Assembly (NCBI GenBank): GCA_900553135.1
Contig: USCO01000035.1
Coordinates: 1 to 16,694 of the forward strand
Direction of reading: 5' to 3'
DNA from: an uncultured Eubacteriales bacterium
Lineage (GTDB): Bacteria; Bacillota; Clostridia; Oscillospirales; Oscillospiraceae
Length of the DNA: 16,694 nucleotides
The notes under the pieces are model-generated. The model was not told the DNA's origin and did not search any database. It saw nothing but the letters and a program-made list of their open reading frames with translations. Shown here piece by piece: positions 6,758 through 13,319 of the stretch (position 1 is the stretch's first letter; every line of letters starts with the position of its first letter). The translations under genes were made by a program, and so were the position numbers.

Positions 6758-7324
6758 TTATTTCAGCAAGTTTGCCTTCTCCAGGCGGCTGCGGATCATG
6801 GGCCCCACCGCCATGGCGGCCAGCATCTTCAAAAAGTCGCCGGGGAGATAGGGGATGACGCACAAACCAAGGGCCGCCCCCACCTGGGTGTCCATAGAGA
6901 AGCAGAACCAGGCAGTACCCAGGGCGTAGCACACTGCGGTGCCCAGGATCATGCCCAGGATCTGCAGCAGGCGGTTGTGGGTGCCCTCAATGACCAGCCC
7001 GGCAATGGCCACCATGGGCAGAAAGCCCACGATGTAGCCCCCGGTGGGGCCCGCCAGCTTGCCCAGCCCTCCCGCAAAGCCGGAGAACACAGGCACGCCC
7101 ACCATGCCGATGAGCATATAGACGATGTAGCTCACCGAGGCCCGCTTCCAGCCCAGCAGATAGGCGCTGAAATAGAGCACCAGGTTGGTCAGGGAGATGG
7201 GCACGGGGCTGAAGGGCAGCGGGATGGCCATGGGGGCCAGCACACAGGTCACCGCCGTCATCACGGCGATTATGGACATGGTATAAATTTTGCCGCGGCT
7301 TGCCGCCGCTGTCTGAGTATTCAT
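6758..7324 (-). CDS. bioY: BioY, substrate-binding subunit of an ECF-type biotin transporter
   Basis: 188 residues with about six hydrophobic segments, the usual size for BioY. It is the membrane S-component that captures biotin and works with the shared EcfA/EcfA'/EcfT energy module, which is not in this window. Family marks are PLPFSPVPISLTN near residues 35-47, GGLGKLAGPTGGYIVGF near 85-101, and a C-terminal PYLPGDFLKMLAA. AGGAGG lies 9 bases before the start ATG. It is the second gene after bioB, 26 bp downstream of the bioB stop, and ends just before the operon terminator. Pairing uptake with biotin synthase under a BirA-like operator supports biotin, or possibly a close precursor, as the substrate. 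Confidence 0.95.
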   Translation of the reverse strand: MNTQTAAASRGKIYTMSIIAVMTAVTCVLAPMAIPLPFSPVPISLTNLVLYFSAYLLGWKRASVSYIVYMLIGMVGVPVFSGFAGGLGKLAGPTGGYIVGFLPMVAIAGLVIEGTHNRLLQILGMILGTAVCYALGTAWFCFSMDTQVGAALGLCVIPYLPGDFLKMLAAMAVGPMIRSRLEKANLLK

Positions 7325-7350
7325 TGTGATACGCCTCCTGCGATCCTACG

Positions 7351-8301
7351 TTAAATCTGGTAGCCCAGCTCGGTCAGCATGGCCCGGTCCTGAGCCACTC
7401 CCGTTCCGGTGGTGGTGAGCATGTCCCCGGTAATGGCGGCGTTGGCTCCCGCCTGGAAGAGTTTTCTGCCGCCGTCGGCAAAGCGCCGCCGCCCCGCCGC
7501 CATGCGGACCCAGGCCGTGGGGTTGAGGTAGCGGAAGATGGCCACCGATCGCAGCACATCCTCATCGCTCATTTTCTCCTGTCCCTCCAGCGGTGTGCCG
7601 GGGATGGGGGTGAGGAGGTTGAGGGGGATGGAGACCACCTCCAGCTGGGCCAGGTCCAGGGCCATGTCGATCCGGTCCTCCCAGGTCTCTCCCATGCCCA
7701 GGATGCCACCGGAGCACACCTCCAGCCCCGCCTGCTTGGCGCGGCGAATATTTTCCAGCTTATCCTCATAGGTATGGGTGGTGCAGATGTTGGGGAAGTT
7801 CCGGCGGGAGGTCTCCAAATTGGCGTGGTACCGGGTGACCCCAGCCGCCTTCATGGCCTGAAACTCCTCCAGAGTCTGAAACCCGTGAGAGGCGCACAGC
7901 CCCAGGCCGGTCTCCGCCTTTAACCGGCGGTAGGCCTCCAGGGCCTGCTCCAACTCCTGGCCGTGGAGCCCCCGGCCTGCCGTGACCAGGGAATAGCGGT
8001 GGACTCCCGCCGCCTCGTTGTCCTTGCCCTGGCGGACGATGTCCTCTACCGGCAGGAAGGCGTACTCCTCCGCCTGGGTGTGGTAGTGGCAGGACTGGGC
8101 GCAGAATTTGCAGTTCTCACTGCACCGGCCGCTGCGGGCATTGATGATGGTACACAGCTCCCCCCGCTGGCCGCAGAAGGCCTTGCGGATGGCGTCCGCC
8201 CCCTGACACAGGTCCTCCAGGTCCAGCGTCAGCAGTCCGCCGAGGTCCTGTCCCCGCTGCAGCCGTTTTCCCTGCAGCACCTGTTGTGCCAGCTCATTCA
8301 T
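7351..8301 (-). CDS. bioB: Biotin synthase BioB, anaerobe type lacking one [2Fe-2S] cysteine
   Basis: 316 residues. BioB is a cytosolic radical-SAM enzyme that inserts sulfur into dethiobiotin to give biotin. The radical-SAM cysteines are C60, C64 and C67 (CSENCKFC), followed by an extra C71. Two of the three cysteines that hold the E. coli [2Fe-2S] cluster have counterparts (GLCASHGF and EVCSGGILGMGE), as does the arginine ligand (WVRMAAGRR). The position of E. coli C97 (RFCMGAAW) is serine here (RYSLVTAGRG). The start at 8301 is chosen for GGAGGGG 6 bases before it; in-frame ATGs upstream lie in the leader, and one of them contains this ribosome binding site. First gene of bioB-bioY. No bioA, bioD or bioF is nearby. 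Confidence 0.95.
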   Translation of the reverse strand: MNELAQQVLQGKRLQRGQDLGGLLTLDLEDLCQGADAIRKAFCGQRGELCTIINARSGRCSENCKFCAQSCHYHTQAEEYAFLPVEDIVRQGKDNEAAGVHRYSLVTAGRGLHGQELEQALEAYRRLKAETGLGLCASHGFQTLEEFQAMKAAGVTRYHANLETSRRNFPNICTTHTYEDKLENIRRAKQAGLEVCSGGILGMGETWEDRIDMALDLAQLEVVSIPLNLLTPIPGTPLEGQEKMSDEDVLRSVAIFRYLNPTAWVRMAAGRRRFADGGRKLFQAGANAAITGDMLTTTGTGVAQDRAMLTELGYQI

Positions 8302-8317
8302 TCTGCACCCCTCCATA

Positions 8318-8348
8318 TCGTAAACCTTTTTCTTTTGGTAGTATACAA
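8318..8348. promoter_or_regulatory. BirA-like biotin operator, promoter-proximal copy
   Basis: On the minus strand TTGTATAC (8348-8341), 15-bp spacer, GTTTACGA (8325-8318). Against the bacterial BirA pattern TTGTwAAC...GTTwACAA each arm matches 7 of 8. The left arm overlaps the -10 of the bioB promoter, so bound BirA-biotinyl-AMP would block transcription. birA itself is not in the window. Confidence 0.55.
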
Positions 8349-8368
8349 TCATCCTCCCCAATTGTCAA
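8340..8368 (-). promoter_or_regulatory. Sigma-A promoter of bioB-bioY
   Basis: On the minus strand: perfect TTGACA (8368-8363), 17-bp spacer, TATACT (8345-8340). Transcription would start near 8333, inside the proximal operator, with a leader of about 32 nt. Confidence 0.85.
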
Positions 8369-8392
8369 CCCCATTCAAAAAGCAGTTTACTT
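8362..8392. promoter_or_regulatory. BirA-like biotin operator, second copy over the -35
   Basis: Plus strand TTGTCAAC (8362-8369), 15-bp spacer, GTTTACTT (8385-8392): 7 of 8 and 6 of 8 matches to the BirA arms, with the same 15-bp spacing as the proximal copy. It contains the -35 hexamer of the bioB promoter and lies between it and the divergent SLH gene's promoter. Weaker than the proximal copy; it could be chance. Confidence 0.42.
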
Positions 8393-8421
8393 TTCGTTCC
8401 GGTTGTCAGATTCATCTTTTC

Positions 8422-8450
8422 TTGCTTTTTCTCGAACTTTTGATTATAAT
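8422..8450 (+). promoter_or_regulatory. Predicted promoter of the SLH-protein gene
   Basis: TTGCTT (8422-8427), 17-bp spacer, perfect TATAAT (8445-8450). The -35 is weak. It is divergent from the bioB promoter and gives a leader of about 60 nt. Confidence 0.5.
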
Positions 8451-8517
8451 ATTAAAGTTACCTTAAACAATTTGATCTCGCCGGAAGTTTTCCGGCAGCT
8501 CACGAGAGGAGATATTC

Positions 8518-9744
8518 ATGCGTAATCCCTTCCAGCGCGGTCTCAGCGCCGCGGTCGCCTCCCTCTTGGCCTTGACCCTGGTTCTGCCTGCGGCAGCGGC
8601 AGATCCCCTGGCCTCCGGCGGCTTTGCCAAGGTGCTGATTTCCGCCCAGGAGACCGATTTTCCCAAAGAAAACCTGTCCCTGACTTTGTATCAGCGAAAC
8701 CAATCTCAGGTCTTTCAGACCGTGGAGACTCTCTCCTATGTCACGGCCATCAACCGGGTGAGCAAGGACGTGGTCTTTCACATGACCCCCGCCGCCCAGC
8801 AGGTCACCGTGACGGTGGACTATCTCACCGACCTGGACGGCAACGGCTCCTACGAGCTGGTCAGCGGCCAGGAGAACCCTGTGGGCGACGTGCTCTCCAC
8901 CTCTGAAACCCTGGTGCCCATCTCCAGCGGAGTCAGCTCCGCCCTCACGGTGGGCAAGACCTACGCCATCAGCGCCCAGCAGCTGCTGGAGGGGGGCGAG
9001 CGGGCCATCCAGAACCGCACCACTCCCGGCAGCGCCAGCTACCTCACCGGCATGAGCGGCCAGACCCAGTCCGCCGACCAGCTGGTCTATATGGTCACGG
9101 TCAGCTACCACTCCACCTCGGACAACAAGGACTACGAGCTGTGCTACTATCTGCGCCTGTACGATGAAATCCCCGCTCCCTGCGCGGCGGACTATCTGGA
9201 CGTACCTGCCGACGCCTGGTACTACAACGCTGTAGACTATGTGGTCTCCCAGGGGCTGCTCTCAGGCACCGCCCGCAGCACCTTCGCCCCCAACCAGTCG
9301 GTGAGCCGTGCCATGCTGGCCCAGGTCCTCTACCAGGTGGCCGGACAGCCTGAGAGCGGCGTGAGCAATTTCTCCGACGTGTCCACCGACCACTGGAGCT
9401 ATTCCTCCGTCTCCTGGGCCGTGCGGGTGGGCATTATGTCCGGCTCCGCCGACGGCCATTTCTATCCCGACCGGGCCCTGACCCGCCAGGAGCTGGCCCT
9501 GTCCCTGTACCAGTTTGCGGAGGAGATGGGGGTCAACACCAAGCCCCGCTCCGGTCTTGGCATCTACGCCGACGCCAACGACGTGGCCTACTGGGCCAAG
9601 GACGCCATGTCCTGGTCGGTGGCCATGGGCCTGCTCTCCGGCCGCACCAGCGGCAGCAGCCAGATTCTGGCTCCCCAGGCCACCGTCTCCCGGGCGGAAT
9701 TTGCCGCCGTGCTCTCCACCCTGTGCCAGAAGGTTCTGGCCTGA
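8518..9744 (+). CDS. Secreted protein with three C-terminal S-layer homology (SLH) domains
   Basis: 408 residues. A clear signal peptide (RNPFQR, then hydrophobic AAVASLLALTLVLP, and AAAA before Asp29) sends it out of the cell. Residues about 36-218 form a domain I do not recognise; it contains DLDGNGSYE at 105-113, a DxDxNG turn that could bind calcium or simply be a beta turn. Three SLH repeats follow at about 224-270, 285-332 and 349-402, with the usual aromatic and arginine marks (WYYNAVDYVVSQGLLSG; FSDVSTDHWSYSSVSWAV; YWAKDAMSWSVAMGLLSG). SLH domains bind pyruvylated secondary cell-wall polymer, so the protein should sit on the wall. AGAGGAG precedes the ATG by 8 bases. Single-gene unit with its own promoter and terminator; the role of the N-terminal domain is unknown. 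Confidence 0.9.
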   Translation: MRNPFQRGLSAAVASLLALTLVLPAAAADPLASGGFAKVLISAQETDFPKENLSLTLYQRNQSQVFQTVETLSYVTAINRVSKDVVFHMTPAAQQVTVTVDYLTDLDGNGSYELVSGQENPVGDVLSTSETLVPISSGVSSALTVGKTYAISAQQLLEGGERAIQNRTTPGSASYLTGMSGQTQSADQLVYMVTVSYHSTSDNKDYELCYYLRLYDEIPAPCAADYLDVPADAWYYNAVDYVVSQGLLSGTARSTFAPNQSVSRAMLAQVLYQVAGQPESGVSNFSDVSTDHWSYSSVSWAVRVGIMSGSADGHFYPDRALTRQELALSLYQFAEEMGVNTKPRSGLGIYADANDVAYWAKDAMSWSVAMGLLSGRTSGSSQILAPQATVSRAEFAAVLSTLCQKVLA

Positions 9745-9757
9745 CCTTGTTTTGTTT

Positions 9758-9798
9758 GGCGCGCCCCTCTGAATTTCAGAGTGGGCGCGCCGTTTTTT
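9758..9798 (+). terminator. Terminator of the SLH-protein gene
   Basis: Long hairpin: outer 9-bp stem GGCGCGCCC / GGGCGCGCC, inner stem CTCTGAA / TTCAGAG, one bulged T, then six T residues after a single G. Confidence 0.9.
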
Positions 9799-9818
9799 GG
9801 TTTAAGGGATGGAATATT

Positions 9819-9833
9819 TGTCCAGAATGGACA
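9819..9833. repeat. Short inverted repeat upstream of yaaL
   Basis: TGTCCA-GAA-TGGACA lies 65 bp before the yaaL start and 20 bp after the upstream terminator. I found no good -35/-10 pair next to it. It may be an operator or part of a promoter for a factor I cannot identify. Confidence 0.35.
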
Positions 9834-9897
9834 TATCCTAACATCGACAGGGCGCCCGGTCCTCCTCAGACCGCGCCGGAAGGAAAGGAGTGATCCC

Positions 9898-10137
9898 ATG
9901 TCCCAACACAGGGGCCTGTTTGCCCCCCGCCGGAGAAACGCCGCCCAGGAGGCCGAGCGCCGGGAGCTGCTGGCCTCCCTGGCCAGCACCCGCACCCAGA
10001 TCCAGCAGGCCTACGGCAGCTTCAACACCGTATGCGACAGCGACCTCATCGAGTCCTATGTCTTTGAGATCAAGGCTCTGCAATCCCGGTACGACTATCT
10101 GCTACGCCGGGTCAAGGAGCTGGAGTGCGCCCCATGA
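9898..10137 (+). CDS. yaaL: YaaL-like DUF2508 family protein
   Basis: 79 residues, small and charged, no membrane segment. The body is predicted helical, and the segment FNTVCDSDLIESYVFEIKALQSRYDYLLRRVKEL matches my memory of the YaaL/DUF2508 pattern, in which an acidic (D/E)xxLI start is followed by a helix ending RYxYLLRRxKE. Its function is not known. In Bacillus it lies between recR and bofA; here bofA follows directly but recR is absent upstream. AAGGAG sits 8 bases before the ATG; the frame is open further upstream to 9781 but has no ribosome binding site there. It overlaps bofA by ATGA. Confidence 0.8.
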   Translation: MSQHRGLFAPRRRNAAQEAERRELLASLASTRTQIQQAYGSFNTVCDSDLIESYVFEIKALQSRYDYLLRRVKELECAP

Positions 10138-10394
10138 CCCCTCTGGATCTGCCCTGGGCGGCAGTGATCCTGCTGGTGTTGTCCCTCATGGCTCTGCTCC
10201 ACCGGCCCCTGGGCCGCCTGTTCCGCCTGCTGGCCCGCTCCTGCGTGGGGCTGGGCGTGCTGGCCCTGCTGGGCCAGGTGGGACAGTTCGCGGGGCTGTC
10301 CCTGGGGGTCAACGTGGTCAACGCCCTGGTGCTGGGCGTGCTTGGCGCCCCCGGTCTGGGGCTGCTGCTGATGCTGCAATGGGTCCTGCGCTAA
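10134..10394 (+). CDS. bofA: BofA-like integral membrane protein (pro-sigma-K processing inhibitor family)
   Basis: 86 residues, nearly all hydrophobic, with two or three membrane helices (about residues 7-20, 32-52 and 56-84). Its C-terminal stretch FAGLSLGVNVVNALVLGVLGAPGLGLLLML carries the BofA signature NxxNALVxGxLGxPGxxLLL. In Bacillus, BofA sits in the forespore-surrounding membrane and holds the SpoIVFB protease inactive until the sigma-K checkpoint. The ATG at 10134 overlaps the yaaL stop (ATGA) and has GGAG 8 bases ahead; a GTG at 10125 with AAGGAG 5 bases ahead is an alternative. The gene suggests a spore former, though BofA-like proteins also occur where sporulation has decayed. 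Confidence 0.82.
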   Translation: MTPLDLPWAAVILLVLSLMALLHRPLGRLFRLLARSCVGLGVLALLGQVGQFAGLSLGVNVVNALVLGVLGAPGLGLLLMLQWVLR

Positions 10395-10427
10395 AGGGCC
10401 CCCTTCCATTCCTCAGGTTTCTCTTGG

Positions 10428-10452
10428 CCGCCCGGCTGCCGGGCGGTTTTTT
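10428..10452 (+). terminator. Terminator of yaaL-bofA
   Basis: 8-bp stem CCGCCCGG / CCGGGCGG with a CTG loop, then six T residues, 34 bases after the bofA stop. Confidence 0.9.
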
Positions 10453-10505
10453 GTTGCCATCCTCTCCCGGTCTTGCTATGATTAAGGTGAAAATGGAAAA
10501 AAGCC

Positions 10506-10536
10506 TTGACTGTAAAGGAACTTGATACCCTATACT
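10506..10536 (+). promoter_or_regulatory. MerR-type promoter with 19-bp spacer, upstream of the MerR-RDD gene
   Basis: TTGACT (10506-10511) and TATACT (10531-10536) are separated by 19 bp rather than 17. This overlong spacer is the hallmark of promoters that MerR-family proteins activate by untwisting the DNA. The spacer holds an imperfect dyad centred on AAG-GAA-CTT at about 10516-10524. The regulator encoded 39 bp downstream probably controls its own gene. Confidence 0.7.
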
Positions 10537-10574
10537 GGCCTCAGAAAGGACCATATTGGGAAAGGAGCGTCTCT

Positions 10575-12035
10575 ATGACCATCCGAGAAATTGAGGAAGC
10601 CACCGGTCTGCCCCGTGCCAATGTGCGCTACTACGAGAGCCTGGGGCTCATCCATCCCGCCCGGGCCGCCAACGGCTACCGGGACTACCGGCAGGAGGAT
10701 CTGGACACCCTGCTGAAAATCAAGCTCCTGCGGCAGCTGGACTGCTCCCTGGAAAACATCCAGGCCCTGGAGCGGGGCGAACGCTCCCTGGAGCAGGTGC
10801 TGTCTGAGGTTGGGACCGCGCTGGAGGAGCAGCAGGCCCAGACCCAGCACACCCTGGCGCTGTACCGGCAGCTGCAGGCCGACCGCCCCACCTGGAACGA
10901 CCTCCAGCCGGAGCGCTACCTGTTCTGGAATTCTTCTGTCTCTGAGGCGCTGCCCCCCGTGCGGGACGCATCGGAGAATCTGAGCTACTACTGTCCCTGG
11001 CGGCGGTATTTTGCCCGGATGCTGGACTATTCCCTGTGTCTCGCCCTGTGGGAGCTGTTTTTGTGTCTGGTGCCGCGGGTCAATATTCTGGATGCCCCCC
11101 TGTGGCTGAATGTTCTGAGCGCCGCCGTGGCAATGGGCCTGATGTGCGTGCTGGAGGCGGTGTTCCTCCACTATTTGGGCACCACGCCGGGCAAAGCGCT
11201 GTTCGGTCTCAAGCTGACCCGCTCTGACGGCAGCCATCTGGGCTTTTTAGACGCCCTCTGGCGCACGGGCCGGGCGGTTCTCCTGGGCATGGGGCTGATG
11301 ATCCCCCTGGTTGCTCTGGTGGCTCTGATCCTGTCCTACCAGCGCTGCCGCCACCAGGTCCCCCAGCCCTGGACGCTGGACGATGAGGGCTGGTCCGACG
11401 CCTCCGGCGGACGGCTCCCCTTCTTCGACCAGCGGGGCAGTGTGCTGCGGGTCCTTGGTTATGTGGGCTGTGAGATCGTCATGGTGGCCGCTCTGGTGCT
11501 GGGCTCTCTGGTGGCCGCCACCCCCTGGCACCACGGCTCCCTCACGGTCAAGGAATTTGTAAGCAACTACAACCACCTGCTCACCTACGCCAGCGCCCCC
11601 GACTCCCCCGGAGAGAAGCTGGGGGTAGATGGCAGCTGGTATCAGACCGATCCCAACGCCTTTATCATCCATGTCATGGGCGTAGAGCCTCCCTCCTTCC
11701 AATGGACCGAGAAGGACGGCCAACTCACCCAGGTCTCCTTCTCCCTCTCCTCCTCACAGCAGGCCTTTTTATATGAGTTCCCCTCCTCCTATGCAGTGCG
11801 CACCGTCCACGCTCTCCTGGGCGAACGGGAGCTGCTGCCCGGCAAGACACTGAGCGCCATCGACCAGGAGCTGCGGGAAGTGGTCGCCGGGGAGCGCACC
11901 TGGAGCATGGACGGCTGGGACATCACCTGCCAGATGGATTTCTCCGGCTACGATGTCTATCAGCAATACATGATGCCCATCGAAGGCGAGGCCCAGAGTA
12001 TGACCTACTTCTTCTCCATTCAGGCCCAAACATAA
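10575..12035 (+). CDS. Membrane-anchored MerR-family regulator fused to an RDD domain
   Basis: 486 residues. Residues 1-70 are a MerR winged-helix domain (MTIREIEEATGLPRANVRYYESLGLI, then GYRDY at 34-38). A helical linker rich in Glu and Gln follows to about 105. Residues about 142-262 form an RDD membrane domain: RYFARMLDY at 144-152, two hydrophobic helices (about 153-167 and 176-199), GTTPGKALFGLKL at 202-214, and a third helix at about 234-254. A fourth helix spans about 293-316, and residues 317-486 are a soluble C-terminal domain I do not recognise. Which side of the membrane that domain faces is unclear: four full helices would put it inside, three outside. No cysteine pattern for metal binding is seen next to the MerR part. 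AAGGAG is 7 bases before the ATG. Likely a one-component regulator that senses a membrane or envelope signal; the target is unknown beyond probable self-control. Confidence 0.88.
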   Translation: MTIREIEEATGLPRANVRYYESLGLIHPARAANGYRDYRQEDLDTLLKIKLLRQLDCSLENIQALERGERSLEQVLSEVGTALEEQQAQTQHTLALYRQLQADRPTWNDLQPERYLFWNSSVSEALPPVRDASENLSYYCPWRRYFARMLDYSLCLALWELFLCLVPRVNILDAPLWLNVLSAAVAMGLMCVLEAVFLHYLGTTPGKALFGLKLTRSDGSHLGFLDALWRTGRAVLLGMGLMIPLVALVALILSYQRCRHQVPQPWTLDDEGWSDASGGRLPFFDQRGSVLRVLGYVGCEIVMVAALVLGSLVAATPWHHGSLTVKEFVSNYNHLLTYASAPDSPGEKLGVDGSWYQTDPNAFIIHVMGVEPPSFQWTEKDGQLTQVSFSLSSSQQAFLYEFPSSYAVRTVHALLGERELLPGKTLSAIDQELREVVAGERTWSMDGWDITCQMDFSGYDVYQQYMMPIEGEAQSMTYFFSIQAQT

Positions 12036-12067
12036 CCGTTTGAACATAGATTTCTTCTCCGCAAGGA

Positions 12068-12096
12068 TTGACACGACTTTGCCTCTTTACTATAAT
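12068..12096 (+). promoter_or_regulatory. Consensus sigma-A promoter of serC-serA
   Basis: Perfect TTGACA (12068-12073), 17-bp spacer, perfect TATAAT (12091-12096). It starts 32 bp after the MerR-RDD stop; I see no terminator between them, so some read-through is possible. Leader of about 60 nt, too short for a T-box or known riboswitch. Confidence 0.92.
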
Positions 12097-12107
12097 AAAA
12101 CAATATT

Positions 12108-12127
12108 CCGGCCGCTGCTCTGGCCGG
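12108..12127 (+). other. Hairpin in the serC leader
   Basis: CCGGCC / GGCCGG stem of 6 bp with an 8-base loop, a few bases after the expected start of transcription. No T-run follows, so it is not a terminator; it may protect the 5' end of the message or tune translation. Confidence 0.45.
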
Positions 12128-12166
12128 GGTAAAATCTATCTCAGTAAATGAAAGGGGTTCTCCCAA

Positions 12167-13249
12167 ATGAATGAGCGTGTCTACAATTTCTCCGCTGGCC
12201 CTTCCATGCTTCCTCTGTCCGCACTGGAGCGCGCCGGGTCAGAGATCACCAACTACCGCGGCAGCGGCATGTCAGTGATGGAGATGAGTCACCGCTCAAA
12301 GGTCTTTCAGCAGATTTTTGACGAGACCAAGGAAAAGCTGCGCCGTCTCATGAACGTGCCCGACGGCTATGAGATCCTCTTCCTTCAGACCGGTGCCTCC
12401 GGCCAGTTCTCCATGATCCCCCTGAACCTCATGGGTCCCAACGGTAAGGCCGACTACGCCGTCACCGGCAACTTCGCCGGCATCGCCGCCAAGGAGGCCG
12501 CCAAGTACGGCACCGTGAACATCGCCGCCGACACCAGCGACCGCGACCACAGCTACATCCCCGCTCAGGACCAGCTGAAGCTGTCCCCCGACGCCAGCTA
12601 CTTCTACTACTGTGCCAACAACACCATCTACGGCACCGAGTGGCAGTACGTCCCCGAGACGGGCAACGTCCCCCTGGTGTGTGATATGTCCTCCGACATT
12701 CTCTCCCGCCCCGTGGATGTGTTCAAGTACGGTATCGTCTACGCCGGCGCCCAGAAGAACATGGCCCCCGCCGGTTTGACGGTGGTCATCATCCGGAAGG
12801 ACCTGGCCGGCCACGAGCTGCCCTACACCCCCCTGATGATGAACTACAAGACCATGATCGACAAGGATTCCATGTATAACACTCCTCCCTGCTGGTGCAT
12901 CTACATGCTGGGCCTGACCCTGGATTGGGTGGCCGAGCAGGGCGGCGTGGACGGCATGGCCAAGCTGCGGGAGCTGCGCTCCTCCATGCTCTACGACGTG
13001 CTGGACAACTCCCGCCTGTTCCACTGCCACGCCGAGAAGGGTTCCCGCTCCGGCATGAACGTCACCTTCCGCACCGGCAGCGAGGAGCTGGATGCCAAGT
13101 TCGTCCAGGAGGCCACCGCCGCGGGCTTCACCAACCTGAAGGGCCACCGCAAGACCGGCGGCATGCGGGCTTCCATCTACAACGCCATGCCTGTGGAAGG
13201 CGTAGAGAAGCTGTGCGACTTTATCAAGGAATTCGACAAAAACAACTGA
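12167..13249 (+). CDS. serC: Phosphoserine aminotransferase
   Basis: 360 residues, the normal length. This cytosolic PLP enzyme converts 3-phosphohydroxypyruvate and glutamate to 3-phosphoserine and 2-oxoglutarate, step two of serine synthesis; the family also serves pyridoxal phosphate synthesis in some bacteria. Marks: YNFSAGPSMLP at 6-16, MEMSHRSK at 38-45, LFLQTGASGQF at 71-81, DMSSDI at 173-178, and YAGAQKNMAPAG at 192-203 with Lys197 as the PLP lysine (E. coli Lys198). AAGGGG is 9 bases before the ATG. It is followed 70 bp later by serA, with a strong hairpin between; serB is not in the window. Confidence 0.97.
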   Translation: MNERVYNFSAGPSMLPLSALERAGSEITNYRGSGMSVMEMSHRSKVFQQIFDETKEKLRRLMNVPDGYEILFLQTGASGQFSMIPLNLMGPNGKADYAVTGNFAGIAAKEAAKYGTVNIAADTSDRDHSYIPAQDQLKLSPDASYFYYCANNTIYGTEWQYVPETGNVPLVCDMSSDILSRPVDVFKYGIVYAGAQKNMAPAGLTVVIIRKDLAGHELPYTPLMMNYKTMIDKDSMYNTPPCWCIYMLGLTLDWVAEQGGVDGMAKLRELRSSMLYDVLDNSRLFHCHAEKGSRSGMNVTFRTGSEELDAKFVQEATAAGFTNLKGHRKTGGMRASIYNAMPVEGVEKLCDFIKEFDKNN

Positions 13250-13255
13250 TCTTTC

Positions 13256-13285
13256 CTAAGACCGCGGGCCAGCCCGCGGTCTTAG
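13256..13285 (+). other. Perfect 14-bp hairpin between serC and serA, without a T-run
   Basis: Arms 13256-13269 and 13272-13285 are perfect reverse complements with only CA between (in RNA the innermost pair would open). It starts 6 bases after the serC stop. What follows is CCCATCATTTTAC, not a clean T-run, so it is a poor terminator. It may stabilise serC mRNA or act as a partial terminator that lowers serA relative to serC. Confidence 0.7.
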
Positions 13286-13319
13286 CCCATCATTTTACAT
13301 TAGATTTGAGGTAATCCTT

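Noticed and set aside
8281..8361. Longer bioB starting at upstream in-frame start codons (to 8361)
   Set aside because: Those codons fall in the promoter, -10 and operator region, upstream of the expected transcription start, and the best ribosome binding site precedes 8301.
12097..12166. Possible T-box or riboswitch upstream of serC
   Set aside because: The leader is only about 60 nt, has one 6-bp hairpin, and lacks both the T-box sequence and any terminator/antiterminator pair.
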